Of a stretch of 64,000 nt of DNA, positions 8,878 to 18,012 are shown piece by piece (position 1 is the stretch's first letter; each line of letters starts with the position of its first letter). Position numbers and translations under genes: made by a program. Source of the stretch: CAIUGU01 sp040080215 (GTDB lineage: Bacteria > Pseudomonadota > Gammaproteobacteria > Steroidobacterales > Steroidobacteraceae); contig JBEBIT010000007.1 in the NCBI GenBank assembly GCA_040080215.1, forward strand, positions 15,543 through 79,542, written 5' to 3'. The notes beneath the pieces were generated by a model. The model was not told where the DNA came from. It saw only the letters and a program-made list of their open reading frames with translations, and made no database searches.

Positions 8878-10819
8878 CCGGCGCAGGTTCTTCCGCAAGC
8901 AGCGGGGGCAGCGGGCAATGCAGGGCGGCACACACTGTCCTCAGCAGTTCGGCTTCAGCAGTGGTCAGCTTGAGGTCGTTTGCAATGGTCTTGACCAGCG
9001 CCTCGACGAGCTGCTCCTTGGCGGCCGGCTGCAGCTCGTCAAGCTTGCCAAGCGCGATGTCCAGCGGCTGCAACCAACCGTCAGGCACACGGAAGGACGG
9101 GCGATCCCTCGGCAACAGGTGATGCATGCCGGCTTCGTACGCTCGACGTGCAGCCGCCTCATCGTCGTGGCCGTGCTTGGCAAGGACACTGAATACCACA
9201 CACAACGAGTCACTCGTCCCTTCCAGCGTCATCCGCCGGCTGCGCCTTGCGGGATCGAGCTCATCTTGAAGCTGAACCTCTGCCAGCTTTGCCAACGCGT
9301 ATGCATGCAGGGAGCAGCGCCCTTCGTCCCGAAGCAGTGACTTGAGACAGGCTGCAAGCCGCTGCCTTTCCAGCTTCGAGAACTGGTGTATCGCGGGGAA
9401 CAAGCGGAGGAACGCAGGCAGGCGCTGCATCGCTTCGAGCCCGTCGAGCTCAGGCAACCACTTCGTCACGGCCTCCGCCGCCCGGCCTCCGAGCTGCTGC
9501 CTGATCAGCTCGACTTGCCGCGCCCGCACACTGGCGTCCGTGTCGATGGCGAATGCGAGCAGCAAGGCAACAGCCTGCCTGGGATTCTGCGTCGCGGTGA
9601 TCATCGCGGCCGGCAGCGACAAGCGCAGGGCCTCTGCCATGCGTACGTGCGTCGTACCCGGATTGCCCACCAGCTGTGCGACGCCGGCAGGTGTTACCTG
9701 GAGCGGCGACAACCCGCCAGGCAATGCATCGCCGCGGATCGAATCGTCCTGTTGTTCGTCAGCAGACGCTGCAGCCTCTTCGGCAAGGAGCCTGGTTCTG
9801 GCCGCTTCGAAGGTCCGCTCGGTAAAGGAGGGATCCAGCAACCTGATCCGCTCGATGAGCGGCGGGTGCGTCGCAAAGAGCCTGTCTACGCCCGGTGCGA
9901 ACAACATGTGCGCCACTTCTTCCGCATCGGCGTCGAGCAACCTCGACCCGTTAGACAAGGCACCGATCTTGATGAGCGCGCCACGCAAACCGTCGGGGTC
10001 GCGAGTGAACTGCACCGCCGATGCATCTGCAAGCGACTCCCGGCTGCGCGACACTGCGGCCTGGAGCAGGCGACCGAAGAACAGGCCAACGTACCCCACG
10101 ATCATGACGACCAGCGCGGCCACCAGAATCGCCGCGACTGCTCCGCCGCCCTTCCTGCCGCCACCGCCACTGCGCGGCGCATGGCGCAGGACAAGCCTGG
10201 CAATGACCGCGATCGAGAGCAGGCCGAACAACAGGCCCATCATGCGGATGTTGAGGCGCATGTCGCCATTGAGTACGTGGCTGAACTCGTGGGCGATGAC
10301 GCCCTGCAGCTCCGAACGCGTCAGTCGGGTCAGGGCTCCACGAGTGACGGCGATCGCCGCGTTTGCCGGATTGTGGCCGGCTGCGAAGGCGTTGATTCCA
10401 AGCTCGTGGTCGAGCACGAAGACCTGGGGCATGGGCACGCCCGAGGCGATGGCCATTTCTTCGACGACATTGAGGAGCCGACGGCGCTCGGGATCCGACG
10501 TATCGGCCGTGACCAGCTCGCCGCCGAGCGACTGCGCCACGACACCGCCACCCTGGCTGAGCATCGCGGTCTTGTAGAGACTCGCAACGCCAACGACACC
10601 GAACACCGCCACCATGCTCCAGAAGGCGAGCGAGGTGTGCTCATCGAGCCACAGCGGATCCAGCAGCGCGCCGCCACTCGATGCGGTGTCAAGAAACCTG
10701 GCGACAATCAGCACGACAGAAGTAACGGCCAGTGCCACCAGGATGACTGCCAGCAGGAACAACACGACGAGCTGGCGGGACAGCCGGCGCGTCTCGACCT
10801 GGCGGCCGAAGAAATCCAT
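8867..10819 (-). CDS. M48-family (HtpX-like) membrane zinc metalloprotease
   Basis: A 650-aa integral membrane protease. Two N-terminal membrane helices precede the zinc site HEFSH in IAHEFSHVLNGDMRLN; two more helices and the ESLADASAVQFTRDPDGL segment give the third ligand region. Unlike the roughly 290-aa HtpX it has a long C-terminal helical part (about residues 340-650) of unknown role. It lies just downstream of lemA on the same strand, a pairing common in bacteria. Envelope quality control is the usual inference. Confidence 0.88.
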   Translation of the reverse strand: MDFFGRQVETRRLSRQLVVLFLLAVILVALAVTSVVLIVARFLDTASSGGALLDPLWLDEHTSLAFWSMVAVFGVVGVASLYKTAMLSQGGGVVAQSLGGELVTADTSDPERRRLLNVVEEMAIASGVPMPQVFVLDHELGINAFAAGHNPANAAIAVTRGALTRLTRSELQGVIAHEFSHVLNGDMRLNIRMMGLLFGLLSIAVIARLVLRHAPRSGGGGRKGGGAVAAILVAALVVMIVGYVGLFFGRLLQAAVSRSRESLADASAVQFTRDPDGLRGALIKIGALSNGSRLLDADAEEVAHMLFAPGVDRLFATHPPLIERIRLLDPSFTERTFEAARTRLLAEEAAASADEQQDDSIRGDALPGGLSPLQVTPAGVAQLVGNPGTTHVRMAEALRLSLPAAMITATQNPRQAVALLLAFAIDTDASVRARQVELIRQQLGGRAAEAVTKWLPELDGLEAMQRLPAFLRLFPAIHQFSKLERQRLAACLKSLLRDEGRCSLHAYALAKLAEVQLQDELDPARRSRRMTLEGTSDSLCVVFSVLAKHGHDDEAAARRAYEAGMHHLLPRDRPSFRVPDGWLQPLDIALGKLDELQPAAKEQLVEALVKTIANDLKLTTAEAELLRTVCAALHCPLPPLLAEEPAPVSA

Positions 10820-10843
10820 CGCGACCCGTTCCGCGCGCCCGGG

Positions 10844-11428
10844 CTAGGTGAAGCTGACCTTCGGAACCTCGCGCATCGCGGGTGACTCGATCTGCAGCAG
10901 CGCAGCAGGATCGAAGCCGAACATGCCGGCGACGACGCTGCTCGGGAAGGTCTCGCGGGCATTGTTGTAGCCCGTGACGGAATCGTTGTAGGCCTGCCGC
11001 GCGAAGGCCACCTTGTTCTCGGTCGATGTCAGCTCTTCGGAGAGCTGCATCATGGTCGTGTTGGCCTTGAGGTCCGGATACGACTCTGACAACGCGAACA
11101 GGCGCCCGAGCGCCCCGTTCAGCGCGGTCTCGGCCCCGGAGAGTTGCTCGACGGCAGCGGCGCTACCAGGATTGGCGGCAGCCGCCTTGAGTCCAGAGAC
11201 CGCCGTATTGCGCGCGGCGATCACGGCTTCAAGCGTCTCGCGCTCGTGCTTCAGGTAGCCCTTCGCGGTCTCCACGAGATTGGGGATCAGGTCGTGGCGA
11301 CGCGTCAGCTGCACGTCGATCTGCGCAAAGGCGTTCTTGAAACCGTTGCGGGCCGTTACCAGCCGGTTGTAGGCGCTGACCAGGAACAGCAGGAAGAAGA
11401 CGATCAGTCCAAGGACGATCCAGCTCAT
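10844..11428 (-). CDS. lemA: LemA family protein
   Basis: A 194-aa protein with one N-terminal membrane helix (SWIVLGLIVFFLLFLVSAYN) and the LemA core RNGFKNAFAQIDVQLTRRHDLIPNLVETAKGYL. The ATG at 11428 has GGGAG upstream; the open frame to 11500 adds an unlikely leader. It is the first gene of a two-gene unit with the M48 protease, 24 bases away. The LemA/M48 pairing is known; the molecular role of LemA remains unclear. Confidence 0.92.
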   Translation of the reverse strand: MSWIVLGLIVFFLLFLVSAYNRLVTARNGFKNAFAQIDVQLTRRHDLIPNLVETAKGYLKHERETLEAVIAARNTAVSGLKAAAANPGSAAAVEQLSGAETALNGALGRLFALSESYPDLKANTTMMQLSEELTSTENKVAFARQAYNDSVTGYNNARETFPSSVVAGMFGFDPAALLQIESPAMREVPKVSFT

Positions 11429-11588
11429 GCGTGTAACTCCCGAGGAAGACTTTTCGATTGCGACGGGCACAGGCGGTTCGCGCTGCCCCATCGGGTGCAC
11501 GGCGGGCCAGCCGCCGCATTATGACACCCTGCGGCCAGTTCGGCCTGCTAGACCGGGAGCAGGCCGGTTCAGGGAGCGCGTGGAGTGC

Positions 11589-11861
11589 CTAGCGCTTGCG
11601 CAACCGGTCGAACAGGTCCAGCACACGCGACGTCAGCGAGGGCTGGAAGCCGTCGACATGGAGCCCTGGCGTTGTCCGTGGAAGGTCGCCGAGGTTCATC
11701 TTGAATTCGTCGTCATCAGCCGCGCTGCTCTCGGGGAACAGCGGTACACGCTGCATCGCACGTGGGGGAGCAGCCTGCTCGCCTCGCACTGCGCGAGGAA
11801 CCGCAGCGGCGCCTGGCTGGCGTGCAGGCTGTCTGTTCTGGAGAGGGCTGGCTGGGGTCAT
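11589..11861 (-). CDS. Small hypothetical protein
   Basis: Unrecognised 90-aa product: Pro/Ala/Arg-rich N-terminal half, an acidic patch (SSAADDDEF), then a helical end (SLTSRVLDLFDRLRKR). The ATG at 11861 has GGAGA six bases upstream, which is the main support. No signal or membrane segment is seen. An opposite-strand frame overlaps it, so coding status is uncertain. Confidence 0.5.
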   Translation of the reverse strand: MTPASPLQNRQPARQPGAAAVPRAVRGEQAAPPRAMQRVPLFPESSAADDDEFKMNLGDLPRTTPGLHVDGFQPSLTSRVLDLFDRLRKR

Positions 11862-12027
11862 CGAGGTCTCCGGTGGACACGAGGTTCAGCGCGAACGCTG
11901 ACGCCTGCGCAGACTAGTGGAATGAACGACGGCTTCGCGTGAGCCACATCACGTTCGCGTGCTTGCCTTCAAGGGTGCGATCCGGAATGCTGCGATCAAC
12001 TGACCCCAGCAGCGAGCGGAACTCACC

Positions 12028-12900
12028 ATGGCGCGTCCGATCACCCGTGGCCTTGAACATATCGCCGGCCTGGCCGGGCTCTTGATTACCTTTGCGATGC
12101 TGCCCGCGTGCTCGGGCAAGGAGTCTGCCGCGCCCGCGGAGACCAGCGTCGATTCCGTTGCGGGAACGCTCATTTTCGGTGAACTCGCCACCTTGAGCGA
12201 CGAGGCAGTCGTTGAAGTAGAACTGGCCGACGTGTCGGTGATCGATGGTCCTGCCGAGATCGTGAGCTCGCAGCGCATCCGCAAGCCCGGGCCGTTCCCG
12301 GTCCATTTCAAGCTCGACTATCCGCCGGAGCGGATTGATAAGGCGCATCGCTACACGGTACAGGCCAGGATCAGGGAAGGCGACCGTCTGGCCTTTGCGA
12401 CGGACTCGGCTTACCCGGTGATCACGGGAGGCAACCCGAAGACCCTCGAAGTGGCTGTCATCGCTGTCGGTTCGGACGGGGCCGCCGAAGCATCGGCCAC
12501 CGCAAGCGCCGCACCTGCGGAACGCCCGCTGGAAGGCATGCTGGTGAGCGGCGGGGTCACCTCGAGATACTCGGCTACCTTCAGGAATGGTGCCCTCGTG
12601 AGCCTCCAGGAGGATCGCGATGCCGGCGCTTCAGGCAAGGCAGGCGCCGAGTACCAGTTCAAGGACGGCAGGCTGTTGCGCTACATCGAACTCGGCACGC
12701 AAGACGCGCCCGCTGGCAAACAGCAGGTCGAGTTCGATTTCGCTTTCGACGATACGGGGGAAGTGCTGGCCGCCCGCAAGACAGTGAACGACAAGGCGAC
12801 GAAGCCGGAGGACGCCGACATCTACGCCGCCCGCAATCGCGGCGACCTGCTCCGGAATCATGCGCTCGCACTCAAGGCGTCGCGGGATCACGGACACTAA
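12028..12900 (+). CDS. YbaY-like lipoprotein
   Basis: A 290-aa lipoprotein: signal LLITFAMLPACSG with the lipobox LPAC, then a YbaY-type beta-sandwich (about residues 42-145: VAGTLIFGELATLSDEAVVEVELADVS and FPVHFKLDYPPERIDKAHRYTVQARI). The C-terminal half (about 170-290) looks like a second beta-rich domain ending in a helix, which I do not recognise. It is convergent with the Cpx-like sensor kinase gene; no operon partner. Envelope location is secure, function is not. Confidence 0.8.
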   Translation: MARPITRGLEHIAGLAGLLITFAMLPACSGKESAAPAETSVDSVAGTLIFGELATLSDEAVVEVELADVSVIDGPAEIVSSQRIRKPGPFPVHFKLDYPPERIDKAHRYTVQARIREGDRLAFATDSAYPVITGGNPKTLEVAVIAVGSDGAAEASATASAAPAERPLEGMLVSGGVTSRYSATFRNGALVSLQEDRDAGASGKAGAEYQFKDGRLLRYIELGTQDAPAGKQQVEFDFAFDDTGEVLAARKTVNDKATKPEDADIYAARNRGDLLRNHALALKASRDHGH

Positions 12901-12918
12901 CCGCCCGCGAGCCAACCC

Positions 12919-14280
12919 CTAGGGCAACGCGGGCAAGCGGATCTCGACGACAAGACCGGTGGCGGCGCCGTTTTTTGCCTCGACACTGCCGTTGTGCAAC
13001 GAGACAACCCTGGCCGTAATGGCGAGGCCCAGGCCCGTACCGCCGCTATCCCGGTCGCGAGCGTCTGCCACGCGATAGAACGGTTCGAAGATCCGCGCCA
13101 GGTCCTGGCTCGGCACCCCGGGACCCGCATCCCGGATGGTAAGCACCAGCAAGCCGCCTTCGCGATGCAGCGCCACCTCCACGGCTGTATTGACCGCAGT
13201 GAAGCGCACGGCATTGCGCAATACGTTCTCGATCGCACTGCGCAGCAGTTGAGGATCCGCTTCCAGCAGCGCTGGCGCTGCCGGTGACCACTCGACCCGC
13301 TTGCCCGCCACACCCGCCTCGAGCCGGGCATCTTCCACGACGTCGTTAAGCAGTGCCGTCAGATCGACTTGCTCCTTGTGCAGCTTGGGCTCGCCGCTCG
13401 TCAGCGTGGACAGGTGCAGGATCTGGCCGATCAACGCATCCAGCCGCTCGGCCTCAAGCTCGATGCGCCCCAGCTGCTTCGGCAGGTCCGCCCCTTCCCG
13501 CCTTGCGAGTCCGAGTGCAACCCGCAGCCGCGCGAGTGGCGACCGCAGCTCATGCGACATGTCGCTGAGCAGCGTTTCCTTGGATGCGATGAGCGAACGG
13601 AGGTACTCCGCCATCCTGTCGAAGTCGCGTGCGAGCACGCCGAGTTCATCGTGGCGAGTGGCAAACTTGTCGCTCACCCGCGCATCAAGATTGCCTGCGG
13701 CCACCGAGCGGGCCGCATCCTGCAGGCGCGCGACCGGTGTGCTGACATAGCGTGCAAGCCACCAGCAGACGAGACCGCTGAAGAGGAAGGCGATGCCGAG
13801 CAGGGTGAAGTTCACGTCCGCGGTGCGCAGTACGGCGAAGGGCGGATAGCCCGCAAAAGTGGTCAACAGCGTGAGCACCTGTCCATCCGGTCCAACGAAT
13901 TGCGGTACCCGCCTCGCCATGTCCTGGACGGGCCTGCCATTTCTGCCACCGAGCGCACCGGACATCTCGATCGAGTGCACGCGACGCTGGATTCTCTCCG
14001 GCAGCGGTCGGCCGACAATGTCGACGCCATGGGCTTCGACGACGTAGATCAGGAGTCCCGCATGGCGCTTTTCCGCTTCATCGATCCAGGCGACGAGTCC
14101 TGGCCTTCCGTCCTTTGCGAGTCGGGCTGCGGCCTGATCAGCCAGGTCGCTGGGTTCGACTGCATCCAGGGCCTGCAGGCGCTGGTAAGCAACAGTGGCC
14201 GACACGATGATGCTGGTGGCGATGATGAGTCCCATCGCCAGCCAGAAGGACAGGAAGATGCGGAGGAACAGCGTCTTCAT
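12919..14280 (-). CDS. Sensor histidine kinase, CpxA-like
   Basis: A 453-aa membrane kinase with a helix at 8-30, a periplasmic sensor region of about 125 residues, a second helix at 156-176, HAMP (TPVARLQDAARSVAAGNLDARV), a HisKA box (DMSHELRSPLARLR, His243) and a full HATPase with N box (NVLRNAVRF), GPGVP and GTGLGLAI. It overlaps the response-regulator gene by four bases (ATGA), showing translational coupling. The architecture resembles CpxA of envelope-stress systems; the actual signal is unknown. Confidence 0.88.
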   Translation of the reverse strand: MKTLFLRIFLSFWLAMGLIIATSIIVSATVAYQRLQALDAVEPSDLADQAAARLAKDGRPGLVAWIDEAEKRHAGLLIYVVEAHGVDIVGRPLPERIQRRVHSIEMSGALGGRNGRPVQDMARRVPQFVGPDGQVLTLLTTFAGYPPFAVLRTADVNFTLLGIAFLFSGLVCWWLARYVSTPVARLQDAARSVAAGNLDARVSDKFATRHDELGVLARDFDRMAEYLRSLIASKETLLSDMSHELRSPLARLRVALGLARREGADLPKQLGRIELEAERLDALIGQILHLSTLTSGEPKLHKEQVDLTALLNDVVEDARLEAGVAGKRVEWSPAAPALLEADPQLLRSAIENVLRNAVRFTAVNTAVEVALHREGGLLVLTIRDAGPGVPSQDLARIFEPFYRVADARDRDSGGTGLGLAITARVVSLHNGSVEAKNGAATGLVVEIRLPALP

Positions 14281-14987
14281 GGCGTCTCGTCGCTCTGCGC
14301 GGTAAGGACGTACCCTGCACCGCGAACGCTGCGGATTTCGGGCAAGCGTTCTTCACCCAACCCGAGCTTGCGGCGCAGGTTGCTCACGTGGGTATCGATG
14401 CTGCGATCGTAGGGCGTGAGGCGACGGCCAAGCACGCGCTCCGTCATCAGTTCACGCGACTGCACCTGCCCGGATGCGCGCATCAACATTTCAAGGACAC
14501 GGAATTCGGTTCCGGTCAGTCGCACTACCTGCCCTTCGACGTACGCAGACATCGTGCCAGGATCCAGGCGCAATGGCCCGACGGTCACGGGCTGGCTGGA
14601 ATCCTCTGCCTCGCGGGAACCGAGGCGCCGCAGCACCGCACGGATTCGCGCCACGAGCTCGCGCGGATTGAAGGGCTTGGAGAGATAGTCGTCCGCCCCG
14701 AGCTCGAGGCCGACGATCCGGTCGACATCGGCGCCGCGTGCCGTAAGCATGATGACGGGCAGTGCAAGCGTCTGGCGCAGGCGACGCAGGACCTCGAAGC
14801 CATTCAGCGACGGCAGCATCACGTCGAGAATCACGAGGTCGAATGTTTCACTCGCCAGCCGATCGATCGCCTGGGCGCCGTCGCCCACGAGCGTGATGCG
14901 GAACCCCTCGCCCGACAGGTACTCGTTGAGCATCTGGCTGAGTTCGCGGTCGTCGTCGACGATCAGCAATGAAGCTTCGGCGGTCAT
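14277..14987 (-). CDS. OmpR/CpxR-family response regulator
   Basis: A 236-aa transcription factor. The receiver has the acidic pocket DDD at residues 11-13, phospho-acceptor Asp55 in DLVILDVMLP, the Thr of MLTAR, and Lys in YLSKPF. The winged-helix output domain carries RLTGTEFRVLEMLM and DTHVSNLRRKLG. I start at the ATG at 14987, where homology to the receiver begins; the frame is open to 15080 and no strong ribosome site is visible. It is first in the operon with the kinase gene and diverges from the kinase/Calx-beta gene. Confidence 0.9.
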   Translation of the reverse strand: MTAEASLLIVDDDRELSQMLNEYLSGEGFRITLVGDGAQAIDRLASETFDLVILDVMLPSLNGFEVLRRLRQTLALPVIMLTARGADVDRIVGLELGADDYLSKPFNPRELVARIRAVLRRLGSREAEDSSQPVTVGPLRLDPGTMSAYVEGQVVRLTGTEFRVLEMLMRASGQVQSRELMTERVLGRRLTPYDRSIDTHVSNLRRKLGLGEERLPEIRSVRGAGYVLTAQSDETP

Positions 14988-15159
14988 GGGCAATGCATCG
15001 TTTGTAATAGGTGAAATCGGTTGGCCGGATCGCCCTTTTCGAGGATTACTTTCGCACAGGACAGCGTCCATGTGTGCCAAGAAAAGTGAAGCTTTCCGAA
15101 GAGCCGGAACACCCTTCAGTAGGACTCGCCTTCACGAATCTTCACTCAAGTTTTCCTGT

Positions 15160-15304
15160 CATTGACCCTCGCGCAGGATCCGTCCGGTTACAGTTCCGCG
15201 TCGTTTCAGTCGGTTCCCAGTGGCCACGCTCACGCGTGGCCATTACCCCGCCCATCGAAGGATGGGCCCTCGAAGGACGGGCTCTGTGACCCGTCCTTTT
15301 TTTT
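15160..15304 (+). ncRNA. Candidate small RNA or leader: three hairpins ending in a terminator
   Basis: Three perfect stems follow each other: TGGCCACGC/GCGTGGCCA with a 4-base loop (15221-15242), CCCATC/GATGGG (15251-15266) and AAGGACGGG/CCCGTCCTT (15273-15298). A run of eight T ends at 15304. No coding gene on the plus strand ends before this terminator. A TTGACC box at 15162-15167 could be a -35, with only weak -10 candidates. It could instead be an attenuating leader of the kinase gene that follows. Confidence 0.5.
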
Positions 15305-15442
15305 CGACCTCGCACCGCAACCGCGATATGGTGAATGTGGACATATTCCACGAACCATTCCGGTACGCTGCCTGCCATGAGGCCATTTTCATCAATCCCG
15401 GGCAGATGGAGAGGTCACAACAGGAGCGTGACAGGTGCCGCG

Positions 15443-17215
15443 ATGCATGGCACGCCCGTGGCGGACGATCCCGACGACAGAACGCTTGATTTGCCGGCGA
15501 CGGCGACCCCCGCGCCCACGACGGTTGACATGTTGCCCGCAGAACGGTCTGACGACGGGCAATCGGCCCCTGACCCCAGTGGGGACATCGGGATAGTCGT
15601 CGCCCTGCCCATCCGCCAAGACGTCAACCCCGCACCGCCGGCGTCCCAACCTGAAACCATCCTCTCCCGGCCGGAAGAGCCGCAACCCGCACTGCAGGCA
15701 CCGCAGCCCACGGTTGTCGAAATAGGAACGGTTCTCAGGGAGCGCTATCAGCTGACCGAACTGATCGGCGCCGGTGGCTTTTCGCTGATTTTCGGGGCGA
15801 CAGACCTGCATCGGCAGCACGACGAATCGTCCTCGTCGCGAGTGGCCATCAAGGTCCTCAAACCGGAACTCAGGGCGTCGGCAGACGCTGTGGGACGAAT
15901 GAAGCGGGAGTTTGCCAGACTGCAACTCCTGACCCATCCCGCCATCAGCCGTGCGCGCGACCTTGACCACGATGGGGACGTCTGGTTCCTCGTCCTCGAT
16001 CGCTTGGACGGCGAACCGCTTTCGACGCTGCTCAGCCGCAACCTGAAGCGGCCCATGGCGCGCGAGCAGGCACTGAGAATCATCAGGGACAGTGGTGCAG
16101 CGCTCGATTTCGCGCACCAGCACCAGATCCTCCATTGCGACTTCAAGCCAGGCAACATACTGGTTGCAGGCGAGGATGAGATCCGGGTCATCGATTTCGG
16201 TGCCGGATTCGATCAGTCCTCCCTCTCGGCAACGGAAGAGAACAGCTGCGCTGACAGCCGCCAGGCCACCCCCGCCTATGCGAGTCCCGAAAGGCTGGCA
16301 GGAGCGTCACCAGACATCCGCGACGATGTGTTCAGTTTCGCGGCAGTCGCCTACGAGCTGCTGTCGGGCAAGCGCCTGCGAGGCGACGATCCGGCGTCGG
16401 CCGATCGTGGATCGCAAGCAGCGCCACCTCGCCCCCCTGGCCTGACTGAACTGCAATGGAAACGGCTGACCCAAGCCATGTTCCCGCTGCGTGACGGCAG
16501 GCTGGCCTCCGTACGTCCGCTGCTGGATGCGTTCATGCCACCCGCTACCCGTGGCAGGCAGTGGCCGCCCGTGACTCTTGCGGCAAGCCTCGCGGGAGCG
16601 CTGGTCCTCGCCAGCATCACACTCTACGGGACGCTCTCCACTCGTCCTGGAACGACAACCCAGATGTCGGCCGGCGCCTCGAACGGTTCCGAGTCACCCC
16701 CGCAATCGAATGGATTGGAACCAGCGAGCACAGCTCCCCCGGCGATTTCATCCGCTGCGGAGCTGCTGCGAACCCTCCCTGTCGACGCAGCACGCACCCT
16801 ACCTGCGACACGTCCACCCACGCCGGAGCCGGGGTTGTCCTTGGTCACGTTGGACCAAGCAGATCTACGAGTCACTCGCCCCACCGCAATGGCAGCGATG
16901 ATCGTGCAACGGACAGCGGGGCCGGAACGTCGCGTGCGAGTGCTGTGGAATACCGTGCCCGGGACCGCACTGCCCGGTATCGACTACTCCCCTGTCGAGG
17001 CAGGCGTCGTGCACCTGGCAGACAACCAGGATACGAGTTCGTTGTATGTCCCACTGCTGAAACGGGACAATGTCGCCATTGACCGAACTTTCTACATCGA
17101 GATCACGAGTGATGACCCCGGTGTCAACGTCGGCCCCGTCGGCCGAGTCGCCGTGACCATCATCGGCCAGGAAGACGCCCCTGCGGGGATACGGCGCGAG
17201 GATTCGACTGAATGA
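15443..17215 (+). CDS. Membrane Ser/Thr protein kinase with C-terminal Calx-beta-like domain
   Basis: A 590-aa Hanks-type kinase. A Pro/Ala-rich N-terminal linker (about 1-95) precedes the kinase domain (about 100-365): Gly loop GAGGFSLIF, VAIK lysine, catalytic HCDFKPGN and metal-binding DFG. All core residues are present, but HCD replaces HRD. A single membrane helix (about 375-395) leads to a Ser/Pro linker and an outer region (about 490-580) whose pattern (GIDYSPVEAGVVHLADNQDTSSLYVPLL, DRTFYIEITS) fits Calx-beta repeats. The ATG at 15443 has AGG upstream; the frame is open to 15335. It overlaps the next gene by four bases. Confidence 0.85.
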   Translation: MHGTPVADDPDDRTLDLPATATPAPTTVDMLPAERSDDGQSAPDPSGDIGIVVALPIRQDVNPAPPASQPETILSRPEEPQPALQAPQPTVVEIGTVLRERYQLTELIGAGGFSLIFGATDLHRQHDESSSSRVAIKVLKPELRASADAVGRMKREFARLQLLTHPAISRARDLDHDGDVWFLVLDRLDGEPLSTLLSRNLKRPMAREQALRIIRDSGAALDFAHQHQILHCDFKPGNILVAGEDEIRVIDFGAGFDQSSLSATEENSCADSRQATPAYASPERLAGASPDIRDDVFSFAAVAYELLSGKRLRGDDPASADRGSQAAPPRPPGLTELQWKRLTQAMFPLRDGRLASVRPLLDAFMPPATRGRQWPPVTLAASLAGALVLASITLYGTLSTRPGTTTQMSAGASNGSESPPQSNGLEPASTAPPAISSAAELLRTLPVDAARTLPATRPPTPEPGLSLVTLDQADLRVTRPTAMAAMIVQRTAGPERRVRVLWNTVPGTALPGIDYSPVEAGVVHLADNQDTSSLYVPLLKRDNVAIDRTFYIEITSDDPGVNVGPVGRVAVTIIGQEDAPAGIRREDSTE

Positions 17216-17922
17216 CACTCCCGTTCGCGCGCTATCGACAGCACGAGACGGAATCCGAAGTCGTGCTTGAGCCCGCTTCGGCACCGCGCGCAACCGTCAT
17301 CTGGCTGCACGGCCTTGGAGCCGACGGTTTCGACTTCGTGCCCCTGGTCCCCGAGCTCGCGCTTCCGGACACCTTGGCCGTGCGCTTTGTGTTTCCCCAC
17401 GCGCCGGTGCGTCCCGTTACCGTGAACAACGGCTATGCGATGCGCGCCTGGTACGACATCAAAGTGCTCTCGAGCAGCGCGCTTGCAGGTCCCGGCATGG
17501 AAGATGCGGCCGGTATCCGCGCATCCGGAGAACAAGTGAGTGCCTGCATCGACGCTCAGGTCGAGACGGGAATCGACGCGCGCAAGGTGATCCTCGCAGG
17601 CTTTTCGCAAGGAGGTGCCGTGGTGTTGCAAGCGGGCTTGCGGCACGGGGCACGGCTGGGCGGAATCCTGGCGCTGTCCACCTACCTGCCGCTACGGGAT
17701 GTGGTGGCGCAGGAAGTCTCGGCAGCCAACCGCGACGTGCCTATCCTGATGTGCCATGGCAGCGCGGATCCCATGGTGCCCCTGGCACTGGGTGAACGCT
17801 CGCGCGAGGTCCTGCAGGGCCTCGGCTATCCCGTCGACTGGCGGACCTATCCGATGCAGCACCAGGTATGCGCGCAGGAGATCGCCGATATCAGTGAGTG
17901 GCTGCAGGCGCGCCTGCAATAG
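17212..17922 (+). CDS. Phospholipase/carboxylesterase family alpha/beta hydrolase
   Basis: A 236-aa cytoplasmic serine esterase of the EstB/YpfH type. Seen are the oxyanion segment VIWLHGLGADGFDF, the nucleophile elbow GFSQGG, and Asp and His candidates in CHGSADPMVP and MQHQVC. Length is typical. The ATG overlaps the stop of the kinase gene (ATGA), so it is translated with it; a functional link is only suggested by this. The natural ester is unknown. Confidence 0.9.
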   Translation: MTLPFARYRQHETESEVVLEPASAPRATVIWLHGLGADGFDFVPLVPELALPDTLAVRFVFPHAPVRPVTVNNGYAMRAWYDIKVLSSSALAGPGMEDAAGIRASGEQVSACIDAQVETGIDARKVILAGFSQGGAVVLQAGLRHGARLGGILALSTYLPLRDVVAQEVSAANRDVPILMCHGSADPMVPLALGERSREVLQGLGYPVDWRTYPMQHQVCAQEIADISEWLQARLQ

Positions 17923-18012
17923 CGTCGCCGGCGCACGTACAATCAGCCGCAAGGCGCCGGCGCACCCGGCAGCCGCTTCGTCCATCTTCTTTCGTCTGTG
18001 GAGGTCACGTCC

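Noticed and set aside
11596..11901. Plus-strand frame opposite the 90-aa minus-strand gene
   Set aside because: No recognisable pattern or ribosome site; the minus-strand frame has GGAGA correctly placed.
15011..15289. 92-codon plus-strand frame over the three-hairpin region
   Set aside because: No family pattern, no ribosome site, and composition is explained by the hairpins and the upstream region of the response-regulator gene.
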